This document shows, one piece after another, positions 14,793 through 22,962 of a stretch of 43,078 nt of DNA. How positions within the stretch are numbered: position 1 is the first letter of the stretch; each line of letters opens with the position of its first letter. The notes under the pieces were generated by a model, which saw only the letters and a program-made list of their open reading frames with translations, had not been told where the DNA came from and searched no databases. The position numbers and the translations under genes are program-made. This DNA is from an uncultured Clostridia bacterium (lineage in GTDB: Bacteria > Bacillota > Clostridia > Oscillospirales > Acutalibacteraceae), in the NCBI GenBank assembly GCA_937896885.1, contig CALBNX010000050.1:1-43078 (forward strand), given 5' to 3'.

Positions 14793-15794
14793 ATGCTTAC
14801 ACCAGATAAAATCAAAGAAAAATCATTTCAAACAACAGGGCGCGGTTCTTATCGTGCAGAAGATGTTGATAACTTTTTAAGCGAAGTTTCTGCATCTTAT
14901 GAGCAGATGTTCAAAGAAAATGGAGAACTTGTGAAAAAAATCAGTATTCTCGTAAAGAAGATTGAAGAATATCGAGAAGATGAGGATAGCCTTAAAACAG
15001 CTCTTTTAAGTGCTCAAAAACTTGCTGATAAAATCGTTGCAGATGCTCGTGAAACAGCAGAAAAAGAAACTGCTGATATTAAAGCAGAATGTGAACAAAT
15101 GGTTGCAGAAGCAAAGGCAAAGGCAGACGAATATACAGCAACATTAGGTGTTGAAAAAGACGAAATCATAGCAACTGCAAAAGCTGAAGCAGAGCAAATA
15201 GTTGCTGAAGCAAATCGTCAGTCAAAAGAAATTTTAGGTAATATTAACCGCAAGGTTACCCATGAAAGCCTTGTGTACGATATGCTCCAGAAAGAAGCAT
15301 CAGAGTTCAAGTCAAAGCTCGTTGCAATGTATAAAGAACATATCAATCTCATCAACCAACTTCCTGAAATCGTTGAAGAACAGATTGAAGAAACAGTTGA
15401 AGAAGAACCAGTAGTAGAAGAAGCAGTTGTTGAAGAACCTGCTGAAGAATTCGTTGTAATTGAAGATGCAGAAGAAATTGAAACTGTAGAAGAAATCGAA
15501 GAAGTTGTTGAAGAAATTGAAGAAGATTTTGAAGTAATCGAAGAAACTGTTGAAGAAATCGAAGAGGTTGAAGAAACAGTTGAAGAAGAACCAGCAGTTG
15601 AAGAACCTGTTGTTAAAAAAGCATTCAAACTTGATTTGAGCAAAATTGACTTCGCAGACGATATCGACGATACAGTTGAAACTGTTGAAGAAACAGCGGA
15701 AGAAGCTGAAGAAATAGTAGAAGAAGTTGAAGAAGAACAGGTTGAAGAAAAGCCGCAGTCAATTTCTTTTAAAAACTTCTTTAAGAAAAAATAA
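14793..15794 (+). CDS. divIVA: DivIVA-domain protein with long Glu-rich tail
   Basis: A 333-aa cell-pole/septum organising protein. The start at 14793 follows GGGAAGGAT (14778-14786); the upstream ATG at 14766 has no ribosome site. The N-terminal DivIVA lipid-binding domain is recognisable in TTGRGSYRAEDVDNFLSEVS (about residues 10-29). Coiled coil follows, first around 30-60 and then a long Ala/Glu/Lys-rich helix to about 180. The C-terminal 130 residues are highly acidic, with recurring VEEIEE/VEE units interrupted by KKAFKLDLSKIDF, and end in a basic SISFKNFFKKK. Typical DivIVA is shorter (about 160-260 aa) without this tail. Confidence 0.92.
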   Translation: MLTPDKIKEKSFQTTGRGSYRAEDVDNFLSEVSASYEQMFKENGELVKKISILVKKIEEYREDEDSLKTALLSAQKLADKIVADARETAEKETADIKAECEQMVAEAKAKADEYTATLGVEKDEIIATAKAEAEQIVAEANRQSKEILGNINRKVTHESLVYDMLQKEASEFKSKLVAMYKEHINLINQLPEIVEEQIEETVEEEPVVEEAVVEEPAEEFVVIEDAEEIETVEEIEEVVEEIEEDFEVIEETVEEIEEVEETVEEEPAVEEPVVKKAFKLDLSKIDFADDIDDTVETVEETAEEAEEIVEEVEEEQVEEKPQSISFKNFFKKK

Positions 15795-15809
15795 GATACG
15801 AGGTAAAAT

Positions 15810-16295
15810 ATGCTTCAAGTAATTACACTTGTTTCAATGCTAGTTTTAGTAGCGTTAGACCAAATCATTAAATTACTTGTAATTGACTATCTCAAACCAA
15901 TTGGCAGTTATCCTTTGATTGACGGCTTTATTCAGTTGAATTATGCCGAAAACACGGGAGCTGCTTTTGGCTCTTTTAGCGGATATACAGATTTTCTCTC
16001 AATTTTCACATTGATATTAATTATTGTAGGTACAGTAGCTTTGATGCTCAAAAAAATCAAATTTGGCGTTGAATATGTCTGTGTTGCATTGATAATAGCA
16101 GGAGGACTTGGTAATTTAATTGACAGAGTTTTCCGTGGATTTGTAGTTGACTATATTGAGCCATTGTTCATTGATTTTGCGATATTTAATTTTGCAGATA
16201 TTTTAGTCACTTGTAGCGCATTTGTGTTGATAGGTTGGCTTATATACGAGGTTTACAGAGATAGTAAAAAAGAAAAGGACACCCAAAATGAGTGA
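15810..16295 (+). CDS. lspA: Lipoprotein signal peptidase (signal peptidase II)
   Basis: A 161-aa, four-helix membrane aspartyl protease that cleaves prolipoproteins before the lipidated Cys; the lipoprotein at 603 is a likely substrate. Signature motifs are present: ALDQIIK, NYAENTGAAFG, GGLGNLIDRV, the first catalytic Asp in FVVDYIEP and the second in FNFADILV. The C-terminus is a short charged tail. It overlaps the following pseudouridine synthase gene by 8 nt (16288-16295). Confidence 0.97.
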   Translation: MLQVITLVSMLVLVALDQIIKLLVIDYLKPIGSYPLIDGFIQLNYAENTGAAFGSFSGYTDFLSIFTLILIIVGTVALMLKKIKFGVEYVCVALIIAGGLGNLIDRVFRGFVVDYIEPLFIDFAIFNFADILVTCSAFVLIGWLIYEVYRDSKKEKDTQNE

Positions 16296-17205
16296 GTTGT
16301 TAATTGAAGTTCCACAGGAATTTCACGGCGAAAGAATTGATAAATTTCTTTCAGTTCTTGTTCCCGATTGTTCTCGAAACTCAATTCAAAAATTGATTGA
16401 ACAAGGGAATGTTACAATTAACGGAGTGTCCGTTAATAAAAAGTATAAAGTTAATACTGACGATGAAATCTTGGTGGTTACAGGTGAATTAAAACCACTT
16501 GATGCGGAACCTGAAAATATTCCTTTGGATATTGTTTATGAAGATGACGATTTGCTTGTTGTCAATAAACCAAGGGGTATGGTTGTGCATCCTGCTCCGG
16601 GCAATTATACCGGTACTTTGGTTAATGCGTTGTTGTATCATTGCAAGGATTCATTATCAGGCATAAACGGCGTTTTAAGACCGGGTATAGTTCACAGAAT
16701 TGATAAAGATACGAGTGGGTTGCTTATCGTTGCTAAAAATGATAAAGCTCATATGGGCCTTGCCGAACAGATTAAAGAGCATAGCTTCACTCGTGAATAT
16801 AATGCGGTGATTTGTGGCTATTTAAAAGAGCAAGAAGGCACAGTTAATGCTCCAATCGGGCGCAATCCTAAAGACCGTAAGAAAATGTGTGTGACAATGC
16901 AGAATTCAAAAAACGCTGTTACTCATTATAATGTGATTGAAGAATATAATGGCTATTCTCACATCTCTCTAAAATTAGAAACAGGTCGAACTCATCAAAT
17001 AAGAGTTCATATGGCTCATTTAGGTCACCCAGTGGCAGGCGATTTGGTCTATGGACACGATAAAAAGAGCTCTGAATTAAAAGGCCAGTGCTTACACGCA
17101 ATAAAAATTGGGTTTATTCACCCGATTAAGAATGAATATATGGAATTTTCAAGTGATTTGCCTGATTATTTCAAGAGTTTTTTAGATAAAATCAAAAGAG
17201 GTTAA
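16288..17205 (+). CDS. RluA/RluD-family ribosomal large subunit pseudouridine synthase
   Basis: A 305-aa pseudouridine synthase. An N-terminal S4 RNA-binding domain (GERIDKFLSVLVPDCSRNSIQKLIEQG) is followed by the catalytic domain with HRIDKDTSGLLIVAKN, whose Asp after RI is the nucleophile. Further family landmarks are KPRGMVVHPAPGN, GRNPKDRKKM and LETGRTHQIRVHMAHLGHPV. It most resembles RluD (YlyB in Bacillus), which lies next to lspA there too. Exact target uridines cannot be told from sequence. Confidence 0.95.
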   Translation: MSELLIEVPQEFHGERIDKFLSVLVPDCSRNSIQKLIEQGNVTINGVSVNKKYKVNTDDEILVVTGELKPLDAEPENIPLDIVYEDDDLLVVNKPRGMVVHPAPGNYTGTLVNALLYHCKDSLSGINGVLRPGIVHRIDKDTSGLLIVAKNDKAHMGLAEQIKEHSFTREYNAVICGYLKEQEGTVNAPIGRNPKDRKKMCVTMQNSKNAVTHYNVIEEYNGYSHISLKLETGRTHQIRVHMAHLGHPVAGDLVYGHDKKSSELKGQCLHAIKIGFIHPIKNEYMEFSSDLPDYFKSFLDKIKRG

Positions 17206-17208
17206 ATA

Positions 17209-18039
17209 ATGGCAAAAAAAGATTTGTCAAACTGGCTTGTAGTGTCAGATATTGACGGAACACTCAATAATAAATTTAGAAAGTTGCCAAAAAGAAATTT
17301 CGAAGCAATTAAACATTTTGTACTCAAATGTAATGGGCATTTTACTTTAGCATCAGGCAGAAATGTTGAGTCAATGAGAAAGCATTATAACAGATTACCA
17401 ATTAAAGGTACTCCGGCTGTTGTTCTCAATGGTGCAGGTGTTTATGACTATTCGCAAGAAAAAATGTTGCATTTTACACCAATCAATCAAAAAGCAGTTG
17501 ATTTGGTTTTTGAGATTTATAAGCGTTTTCCAGCACTCGAGATTGAAATTCTCACAGACGAAGTTATTTATACTTTGAATGCAAAAATTTTTGCACCTTG
17601 TATGGTGTTGGCAGATAAACTTCACTGTGTAAATTGTAAGACTGTTGACGAAGTACCAAGAGAAAATTGGGGAAAAGTAATTTTTCTTGGTGTTCCACCA
17701 CTCATTAGTGCAGTTAAAAAATATGCGTTGTCACTTGAAGATACAGGTGCAAACTTTATGTCAAGTTCAATCTGTTCTTTTGAAATGCTCAATGAGGGTG
17801 TTCACAAGGGAACAGCACTTATGAAGATTGCTGAAATGTATAATATTGATAAAGAGCATACTGCCGCAATCGGTGATTATTTCAACGATTATGATATGCT
17901 TAAAACTGTTGGACTTCCTGCATGTTGCGGACAAGCACCAAAAGCAATGCACGAAATTGCAAAATTTCACGCTTGCCATTGTAACCAAGGTGCAGTCGCT
18001 GACTTGCTTGAATACATAATGAATGATTACAAAGACTAA
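17209..18039 (+). CDS. HAD-superfamily (Cof-type) phosphatase
   Basis: A 276-aa cytoplasmic HAD hydrolase of the Cof/type IIB group. Motif I is VVSDIDGTL (nucleophile and acid/base Asp), motif II TLASGRN, and motif IV IGDYFNDYDML. The C2 cap domain lies between, and FEMLNEGVHKGTAL supplies the motif III lysine. Substrates are usually sugar phosphates or phosphorylated cofactors; none can be assigned here. It starts 3 nt after the pseudouridine synthase stop with GAGGT upstream, so it belongs to the same transcript. Confidence 0.92.
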   Translation: MAKKDLSNWLVVSDIDGTLNNKFRKLPKRNFEAIKHFVLKCNGHFTLASGRNVESMRKHYNRLPIKGTPAVVLNGAGVYDYSQEKMLHFTPINQKAVDLVFEIYKRFPALEIEILTDEVIYTLNAKIFAPCMVLADKLHCVNCKTVDEVPRENWGKVIFLGVPPLISAVKKYALSLEDTGANFMSSSICSFEMLNEGVHKGTALMKIAEMYNIDKEHTAAIGDYFNDYDMLKTVGLPACCGQAPKAMHEIAKFHACHCNQGAVADLLEYIMNDYKD

Positions 18040-18063
18040 TTTTAAAAAATAGGGGGAGTAAAA

Positions 18064-18909
18064 ATGAATGCTTCTTTGAAAAAGGAACTTGAAATTTTTG
18101 CAACAAAAGAACGACTTCTCTTGTTAGAAGGTATTTTCAATGCAAAGGCTGGTCATCCGGGTGGCTCACTTTCAATTGCAGAGCTTATGGCTTATCTCTA
18201 TAATGTAGAGATGAAAGTTGATGCATCAAATCCAAAGTGGGAAGACCGTGACAGATTTGTTCTCTCAAAAGGTCATGCCGCACCTGCTCTTTATGCAACA
18301 CTTGCACTTAAAGGCTTTTTCCCAACAGAAGATATGAAAACACTTCGTAAAGCAGATTCTTATCTTCAGGGTCACCCAAGTATGAAATGTGTGCCAGGTG
18401 TAGATATGAGCACAGGCTCACTTGGTCAAGGCATTTCTGCAGCAGTTGGTATGGCTCTTGCAGCAAAACTTGATAACAAAGATTTCAGAGTTTATACAAT
18501 TCTTGGTGACGGTGAAATCGAAGAAGGTCAGGTTTGGGAAGCAGCAATGTTTGCAAATGCAAAGAAACTTGATAATCTTGTAGTTATCGTTGATAACAAT
18601 AATCTTCAGATTGATGGTACTGTTGAAGAAGTTAACTCACCATATCCAATCCCTGAAAAGTTTACTGCATTTGGTTTCAACACAATTGAAATTGACGGTA
18701 ACAACTTTGATGAAATTGAATCTGCACTCCAGAATGCAAAGAATTGCAAGGGCAAACCTACTGCAATCGTTGCAAAGACAGTTAAGGGTAAAGGTGTTTC
18801 TTATATGGAAAATCAGGTTAACTGGCACGGTGCAGCACCAAATGAAGAACTTTATAATCAGGCAGTAGCAGAGCTTACTGCAAAACTTAATGAATTGGAG
18901 GGTGTATAA
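18064..18909 (+). CDS. Transketolase, N-terminal (TPP-binding) subunit
   Basis: A 281-aa thiamine-diphosphate-binding half of a split transketolase of the pentose phosphate pathway. Key motifs are AGHPGGSLSIAE, VLSKGHAAPALYA, GSLGQGISAAVGMA and the TPP/Mg motif ILGDGEIEEGQVWEA followed by VDNNNLQIDG. RVYTILGDGE and KGKGVSYMEN are typical for the N-terminal subunit of clostridial and archaeal two-gene transketolases. Ribosome site AGGGGGAG precedes ATG 18064. The partner subunit starts 1 nt after the stop. Confidence 0.95.
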   Translation: MNASLKKELEIFATKERLLLLEGIFNAKAGHPGGSLSIAELMAYLYNVEMKVDASNPKWEDRDRFVLSKGHAAPALYATLALKGFFPTEDMKTLRKADSYLQGHPSMKCVPGVDMSTGSLGQGISAAVGMALAAKLDNKDFRVYTILGDGEIEEGQVWEAAMFANAKKLDNLVVIVDNNNLQIDGTVEEVNSPYPIPEKFTAFGFNTIEIDGNNFDEIESALQNAKNCKGKPTAIVAKTVKGKGVSYMENQVNWHGAAPNEELYNQAVAELTAKLNELEGV

Positions 18910-18910
18910 A

Positions 18911-19858
18911 ATGAGCGAAGTAATTAAAACAGCAACTCGTGATGCTTATGGTAAAGCACTTGTTGAATTAGGTAATACAGATGCTAAAATTCTTGTTCTT
19001 GATGCAGACTTGGCTGCTGCAACAAAAACAGGTATGTTCAAAAAAGAACACCCTGAAAAATTCATTGACTGTGGTATTGCAGAAGGTAATATGATGGGTG
19101 TCGCTGCTGGTCTTGCAAGCGCAGGCTACACAGTTTTTGCTTCATCTTTCGCAATGTTCGCTGCAGGTCGTGCATTTGAACAGGTTAGAAACTCAATCAG
19201 TTATACAAATCTCAATGTTAAAATCGGCGCAACTCACGCAGGTATCTCTGTTGGCGAAGATGGTGCAAGCCATCAGTGTTGCGAAGATATCGGTCTTATG
19301 AGAACAATTCCAAATATGGTTATTCTTAACCCTGCTGATGATGTTGAAGCAAGACTTTGTGTTCTTGCAGCAGCAGAGCACGAAGGCCCTGTTTATATGA
19401 GATTTGGTCGTCTTGCAGTGCCAAGAGTATTTGATGAAAACTATAAGTTTGAAATCGGTAAAGGCTCTGTCCTTAAAGAAGGCGACGATGTAACAATTAT
19501 CGCAACAGGTCTTATGGTTAACGAGGCACTTATGGCTTATGAAGAACTTAAAGCAGAAGGTATCAACGCAAGAGTTGTTAATATGGCAACAATCAAGCCT
19601 ATTGACCGTGAACTTGTAATTGAATCTGCAAAGAAAACAGGTGTTATCGTTACTGCAGAAGAACACAATGTTATCGGTGGTCTTGGCTCAGCAGTAGCAG
19701 AAGTAGTTTGTGAAACAGTTCCTGTTCCAGTACTTCGCGTAGGTGTTGAAGATACATTTGGTAAATCAGGTCCTGCAGTTCAACTTCTTCACGAGTTTGG
19801 ACTTGACGCAGCAAATATCGTTGCAAAATGCAAACAAGCAGTAAACTTAAAGAAATAA
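18911..19858 (+). CDS. Transketolase, C-terminal subunit
   Basis: A 315-aa partner of the preceding subunit. It contains the pyrimidine-binding and C-terminal domains: DADLAAATKTGMF, FIDCGIAEGNMMGVAAGLA (with the TPP-activating Glu), FAMFAAGRAFEQVRNS, IGATHAGISVGEDGASHQ, and GPVYMRFGR. The start at 18911 is chosen because GGAGGG (18897-18902) lies 8 nt upstream, inside the end of the first subunit gene; an earlier in-frame start at 18890 has no such site. A terminator follows at 19875. Confidence 0.95.
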   Translation: MSEVIKTATRDAYGKALVELGNTDAKILVLDADLAAATKTGMFKKEHPEKFIDCGIAEGNMMGVAAGLASAGYTVFASSFAMFAAGRAFEQVRNSISYTNLNVKIGATHAGISVGEDGASHQCCEDIGLMRTIPNMVILNPADDVEARLCVLAAAEHEGPVYMRFGRLAVPRVFDENYKFEIGKGSVLKEGDDVTIIATGLMVNEALMAYEELKAEGINARVVNMATIKPIDRELVIESAKKTGVIVTAEEHNVIGGLGSAVAEVVCETVPVPVLRVGVEDTFGKSGPAVQLLHEFGLDAANIVAKCKQAVNLKK

Positions 19859-19874
19859 TCTAACAACAAAACTA

Positions 19875-19904
19875 AAAGCTCTGCTTAATCGCAGAGCTTT
19901 TTGA
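19875..19904. terminator. Bidirectional terminator between transketolase and PHP genes
   Basis: AAAGCTCTGC (19875-19884) pairs with GCAGAGCTTT (19891-19900) around TTAATC. T-runs follow on both strands. The stop and last codons of the minus-strand PHP gene (stop at 19885-19887) lie inside this hairpin. Confidence 0.88.
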
Positions 19905-20571
19905 TTTCGTATTCTCTTTTTTTCAATTCTTCAACCAATGCTTTATTATCTTTAATCTCTTTGTTAAACCAAATTCCACCAGAACCTAAGTCTTCAATTT
20001 CGTGATAATCTGACCCTGATGTGACCATAAGGTCATATTTTTTTGCCCACGTTTCTGCAATATCATTGCTTGAATTGTGTCTTGGATTACCATTAAAAAT
20101 TTCAACACCATCAAGATATTTTGGATTTGTAACTTTCATACCAACTCTGAAAGGATGTGCCTGAAATACTAAAAATCCATTTTTCTTTGCAAGTTCATAA
20201 AACTTTTTAATATTCATTTCAAGCAAGTTTGGGTGTTTATATAAAAACTCTTCATTTATACCATAAACAAGATAATCATTTTCGCCCTCACTAGTTTTAA
20301 ATCTTAATTCCATACCGAGCAGGACGTTGATTCTTCCGTTTGCAGTTTCAAGAGCTTTTTTATATCCACGCAAGAAAAAGTCAACTTTTTTCTTCCAAGA
20401 CATCAATTCTCGTCCAAATTTCATATAGGTTGAAGTGCTTAAATGGTCAGTAACAATAATTCCGTCATATCCTGCCTTGATATATTCTTCAACTGCAATT
20501 TCTGCTGGCACATTGGCGCAGTTACTTGTGTTTTTTGTGTGAAAATGCATTTCATATAAATACTTTTTCAA
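19885..20571 (-). CDS. PHP-domain metal-dependent phosphoesterase
   Basis: A 228-aa PHP-fold protein. Metal-binding motifs are visible in order: MHFHTKNTS (His9, His11), VTDHL, FQAHPFR and GSDYHE, as in histidinol-phosphatase-like and nucleotide phosphoesterases. The substrate is not defined. The longest frame opens with a TTG at 20571, supported by a GGGG ribosome site about 8 nt upstream on the minus strand. The next in-frame start, the ATG at residue 8, would leave the first metal motif at the extreme N-terminus and has no ribosome site, so I keep TTG. It is monocistronic. Confidence 0.85.
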   Translation of the reverse strand: MKKYLYEMHFHTKNTSNCANVPAEIAVEEYIKAGYDGIIVTDHLSTSTYMKFGRELMSWKKKVDFFLRGYKKALETANGRINVLLGMELRFKTSEGENDYLVYGINEEFLYKHPNLLEMNIKKFYELAKKNGFLVFQAHPFRVGMKVTNPKYLDGVEIFNGNPRHNSSNDIAETWAKKYDLMVTSGSDYHEIEDLGSGGIWFNKEIKDNKALVEELKKREYEIKKLCD

Positions 20572-20603
20572 AATAATTCCCCATTTGTTATTTATTATTA
20601 TTT

Positions 20604-20632
20604 ATTATATACCTTTTTCTTCATAAAGTCGA
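20604..20632 (-). promoter_or_regulatory. Promoter of the PHP gene (minus strand)
   Basis: On the minus strand, TCGACT (complement of 20627-20632), a 17-nt spacer and TATAAT (complement of 20604-20609). Confidence 0.55.
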
Positions 20633-20661
20633 TATTTTTTTACATTTACCACATTTTATAT

Positions 20662-20690
20662 TTGAAAAAATATATCGTTTATATTATTAT
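20662..20690 (+). promoter_or_regulatory. Promoter of the bifurcating transhydrogenase-like operon
   Basis: TTGAAA (20662-20667), a 17-nt spacer and TATTAT (20685-20690), about 30 nt before the start codon at 20720. The element has the same hexamers and spacing as the microprotein promoter at 374. Confidence 0.75.
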
Positions 20691-20719
20691 ATATATAGTT
20701 TGATTTTCGGAGGTTTATT

Positions 20720-21217
20720 ATGAACTGTAACTGTCAAAAAAACAATGATTTTTCATTGATTGAACCTTGTTTAGAAAAATATGCAACAGTGCCCGGTAGC
20801 CTTATTACAATATTACAGAATGCACAAGAGATTTACGGCTATTTGCCCGTAGATGTTATTTTACACATTTCACAGAGAACTGGCATAAAGGTGACAAAAA
20901 TTATGGGTGTTGCAACTTTTTATTCACAGTTCAGATTAGAGCCTGTGGGTAAATATCTTATTATGCTTTGTCAGGGAACAGCTTGCCATGTTAATGGTTC
21001 ATTACAGATTGAAAAAACAATCAATGAATATTTGGGTATTAAAGACGGTGAAACAACAGAGGACGGACTTTTCACACTTAAAAATGTGGCTTGTCTTGGT
21101 TGCTGCAGTCTTTCACCTGTTATGATGATTAATGACGATACATATGGCTCATTAACTCCTGAAAAAGCCATTTCTATATTTAAAGAATTACAAGAAAAAG
21201 CAGGGGAGGAAGAATAA
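20720..21217 (+). CDS. NuoE-like 2Fe-2S subunit of a bifurcating NAD(H) oxidoreductase (StnA/HydC type)
   Basis: A 165-aa thioredoxin-fold 2Fe-2S protein of the NuoE/HydC/HndA family. The four cluster cysteines are C84 and C89 (LCQGTACHVNGS) and C125 and C129 (ACLGCCSLSP). The N-terminal helical part is typical (SLITILQNAQEIYGYLPVDV, then MGVATFYSQF). It would pass electrons to or from the flavin subunit encoded next, overlapping by one base (TAATG). An extra CNC near the start (residues 3-5) is unusual. Ribosome site CGGAGG precedes ATG 20720. As first gene of a three-gene operon without a hydrogenase gene, it fits a Stn-type complex. Confidence 0.9.
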   Translation: MNCNCQKNNDFSLIEPCLEKYATVPGSLITILQNAQEIYGYLPVDVILHISQRTGIKVTKIMGVATFYSQFRLEPVGKYLIMLCQGTACHVNGSLQIEKTINEYLGIKDGETTEDGLFTLKNVACLGCCSLSPVMMINDDTYGSLTPEKAISIFKELQEKAGEEE

Positions 21218-22962
21218 TGAAAATTGCAGTTGGTCAGGGCAGTTGCGGTATCGCCGCAGGTGCTATGAAAGCGTATGACACATTAAACTCCACCCTCGAT
21301 TTATCAAACAATCAACTCACAGTAACAGGTTGCATCGGTATGTGTTATCTCGAACCTATTGTTGATGTCTATGCTGATGACGGACTTCATCGTTTTGTTA
21401 AGGTTAATGGTGAAATTGCAGAAAAAATCGCAACAGCAATCAATAATGATGATTTATCAGCAGTTAAAGAGTTTGAAATTAGCGATGATGATAAACAGTT
21501 TTTAGATAAACAGACAAGAATAGCACTTCGTCATTGTGGTGTGATTAATCCTGAAATTATCGAAGATTATACAAACGATGACGGTTATAAAGCACTTCAT
21601 AAAGTCCTTACAACAATGTCACCTGAAGATGTAATCGAAGAAATCAAGGTTTCAGGTCTTGCAGGTCGTGGTGGTGCAGGCTTCCCGACTTGGTTCAAGT
21701 GGAATGCAGCCCGTCAGTCAACAGGGGATAAGAAATACCTTATCTGTAATGCTGACGAGGGTGACCCGGGTGCATTTATGGACAGAGCAGTTATTGAGGG
21801 TGACCCGCATAACCTTATTGAGGGTATGCTTATCGGTGCTTATGCAATAGGGGCAAGCGAAGCAATCGTTTATGTCCGTGCCGAATATCCTCTTGCAATC
21901 CGCAGATTACAGAACGCAATCGACCAGGCAAAGGCAAAAGGATTTATCGGTCAGAATATAATGGACACAGATTTCTCTTGCGATTTTAGAATCAAAGCGG
22001 GTGCAGGTGCGTTTGTTTGTGGTGAAGAAACTGCGCTTATTGAATCTCTTGAAGGTTCTCGCGGTATGCCTCGTCTTAAACCACCATTCCCTGCACAGTC
22101 AGGTTATTGGCACAAACCGTCAAATATCAACAATGTTGAAACTTTTGCAAATGTAAGCTGGATTATCTTGAATGGCGGTAACGCATTCTCATCAATGGGT
22201 ACAGAAAACAGCAAGGGTACAAAGGTTTTTGCGCTTACAGGTAAAATCAAACGCGGTGGTCTTGTTGAAATTCCAATGGGTAAAACACTCCGTGATGTTA
22301 TTTTTGATATCGGTGGCGGAATTAAAAACGATAAGAAATTCAAGGCAGTACAGATGGGCGGCCCATCAGGCGGTTGTATTCCTGAAGAATTACTCGATAC
22401 CGTAATTGACTATAAAGCATTGTCTGCTACTGGTGCGATTATGGGTTCAGGCGGTATGGTTGTAATGGACGACAGCACTTGTATGGTTGAAATGGCTCGT
22501 TTCTTCCTTGATTTTACTGCAAAAGAATCTTGCGGTAAATGTGTTCATTGTCGTCTTGGCACAAAGAGAATGCTAGAAATTCTTACTCGTATTACAGAGG
22601 GTAACGGTAAGGAAGATGATATTGAATTACTCGAGGAACTTTGCCTTGCAATTAAGGATGGTGCTTTGTGCGGACTTGGTCAAACAGCACCAAACCCTGT
22701 TCTTACAACCTTAAAATACTTTAAAAACGAATACATTGAACATATAGTTGACAAAAAATGTACTGCACACGAATGTGCAAATCTTCTTCGCTACGAAATC
22801 AATGAAGATGTTTGTAAAGGCTGTACACTCTGTGCAAAGAAATGTCCTGTCGGTGCAATCAGCGGTACAGTTAAAAATCCTCATAAGATTGATATGGCCC
22901 AATGTATAAAATGCGGTAACTGTGTATCGGTTTGTCGCTTTAATGCTGTGGAGGTGAAATAA
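21217..22962 (+). CDS. NuoF-like FMN/NAD(H)-binding iron-sulfur subunit (StnB/HydB type)
   Basis: A 581-aa diaphorase subunit. In order: an N-terminal thioredoxin-like 2Fe-2S region (GQGSCGIAAG, TGCIGMCYLE; about residues 1-85); the FMN/NADH domain with GRGGAGFPTWFKW and NADEGDPGAFMDR; a SLBB-like segment; the 4Fe-4S site SCGKCVHCRLGT plus CGLGQ; and a C-terminal two-cluster ferredoxin with CKGCTLCAKKCP and CIKCGNCVSVCR. This order matches HydB/HndC-type subunits of electron-bifurcating hydrogenases and of the Sporomusa-type Nfn. It should bind NAD(H) and be the likely flavin bifurcation or electron-entry site. ATG 21217 overlaps the previous stop, so the two genes are coupled. Confidence 0.92.
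   Translation: MKIAVGQGSCGIAAGAMKAYDTLNSTLDLSNNQLTVTGCIGMCYLEPIVDVYADDGLHRFVKVNGEIAEKIATAINNDDLSAVKEFEISDDDKQFLDKQTRIALRHCGVINPEIIEDYTNDDGYKALHKVLTTMSPEDVIEEIKVSGLAGRGGAGFPTWFKWNAARQSTGDKKYLICNADEGDPGAFMDRAVIEGDPHNLIEGMLIGAYAIGASEAIVYVRAEYPLAIRRLQNAIDQAKAKGFIGQNIMDTDFSCDFRIKAGAGAFVCGEETALIESLEGSRGMPRLKPPFPAQSGYWHKPSNINNVETFANVSWIILNGGNAFSSMGTENSKGTKVFALTGKIKRGGLVEIPMGKTLRDVIFDIGGGIKNDKKFKAVQMGGPSGGCIPEELLDTVIDYKALSATGAIMGSGGMVVMDDSTCMVEMARFFLDFTAKESCGKCVHCRLGTKRMLEILTRITEGNGKEDDIELLEELCLAIKDGALCGLGQTAPNPVLTTLKYFKNEYIEHIVDKKCTAHECANLLRYEINEDVCKGCTLCAKKCPVGAISGTVKNPHKIDMAQCIKCGNCVSVCRFNAVEVK

Noticed and set aside
15218..15643. Ser/Thr-rich 141-codon frame on the minus strand
   Set aside because: Antisense of the GAA-rich divIVA tail; no start signals.
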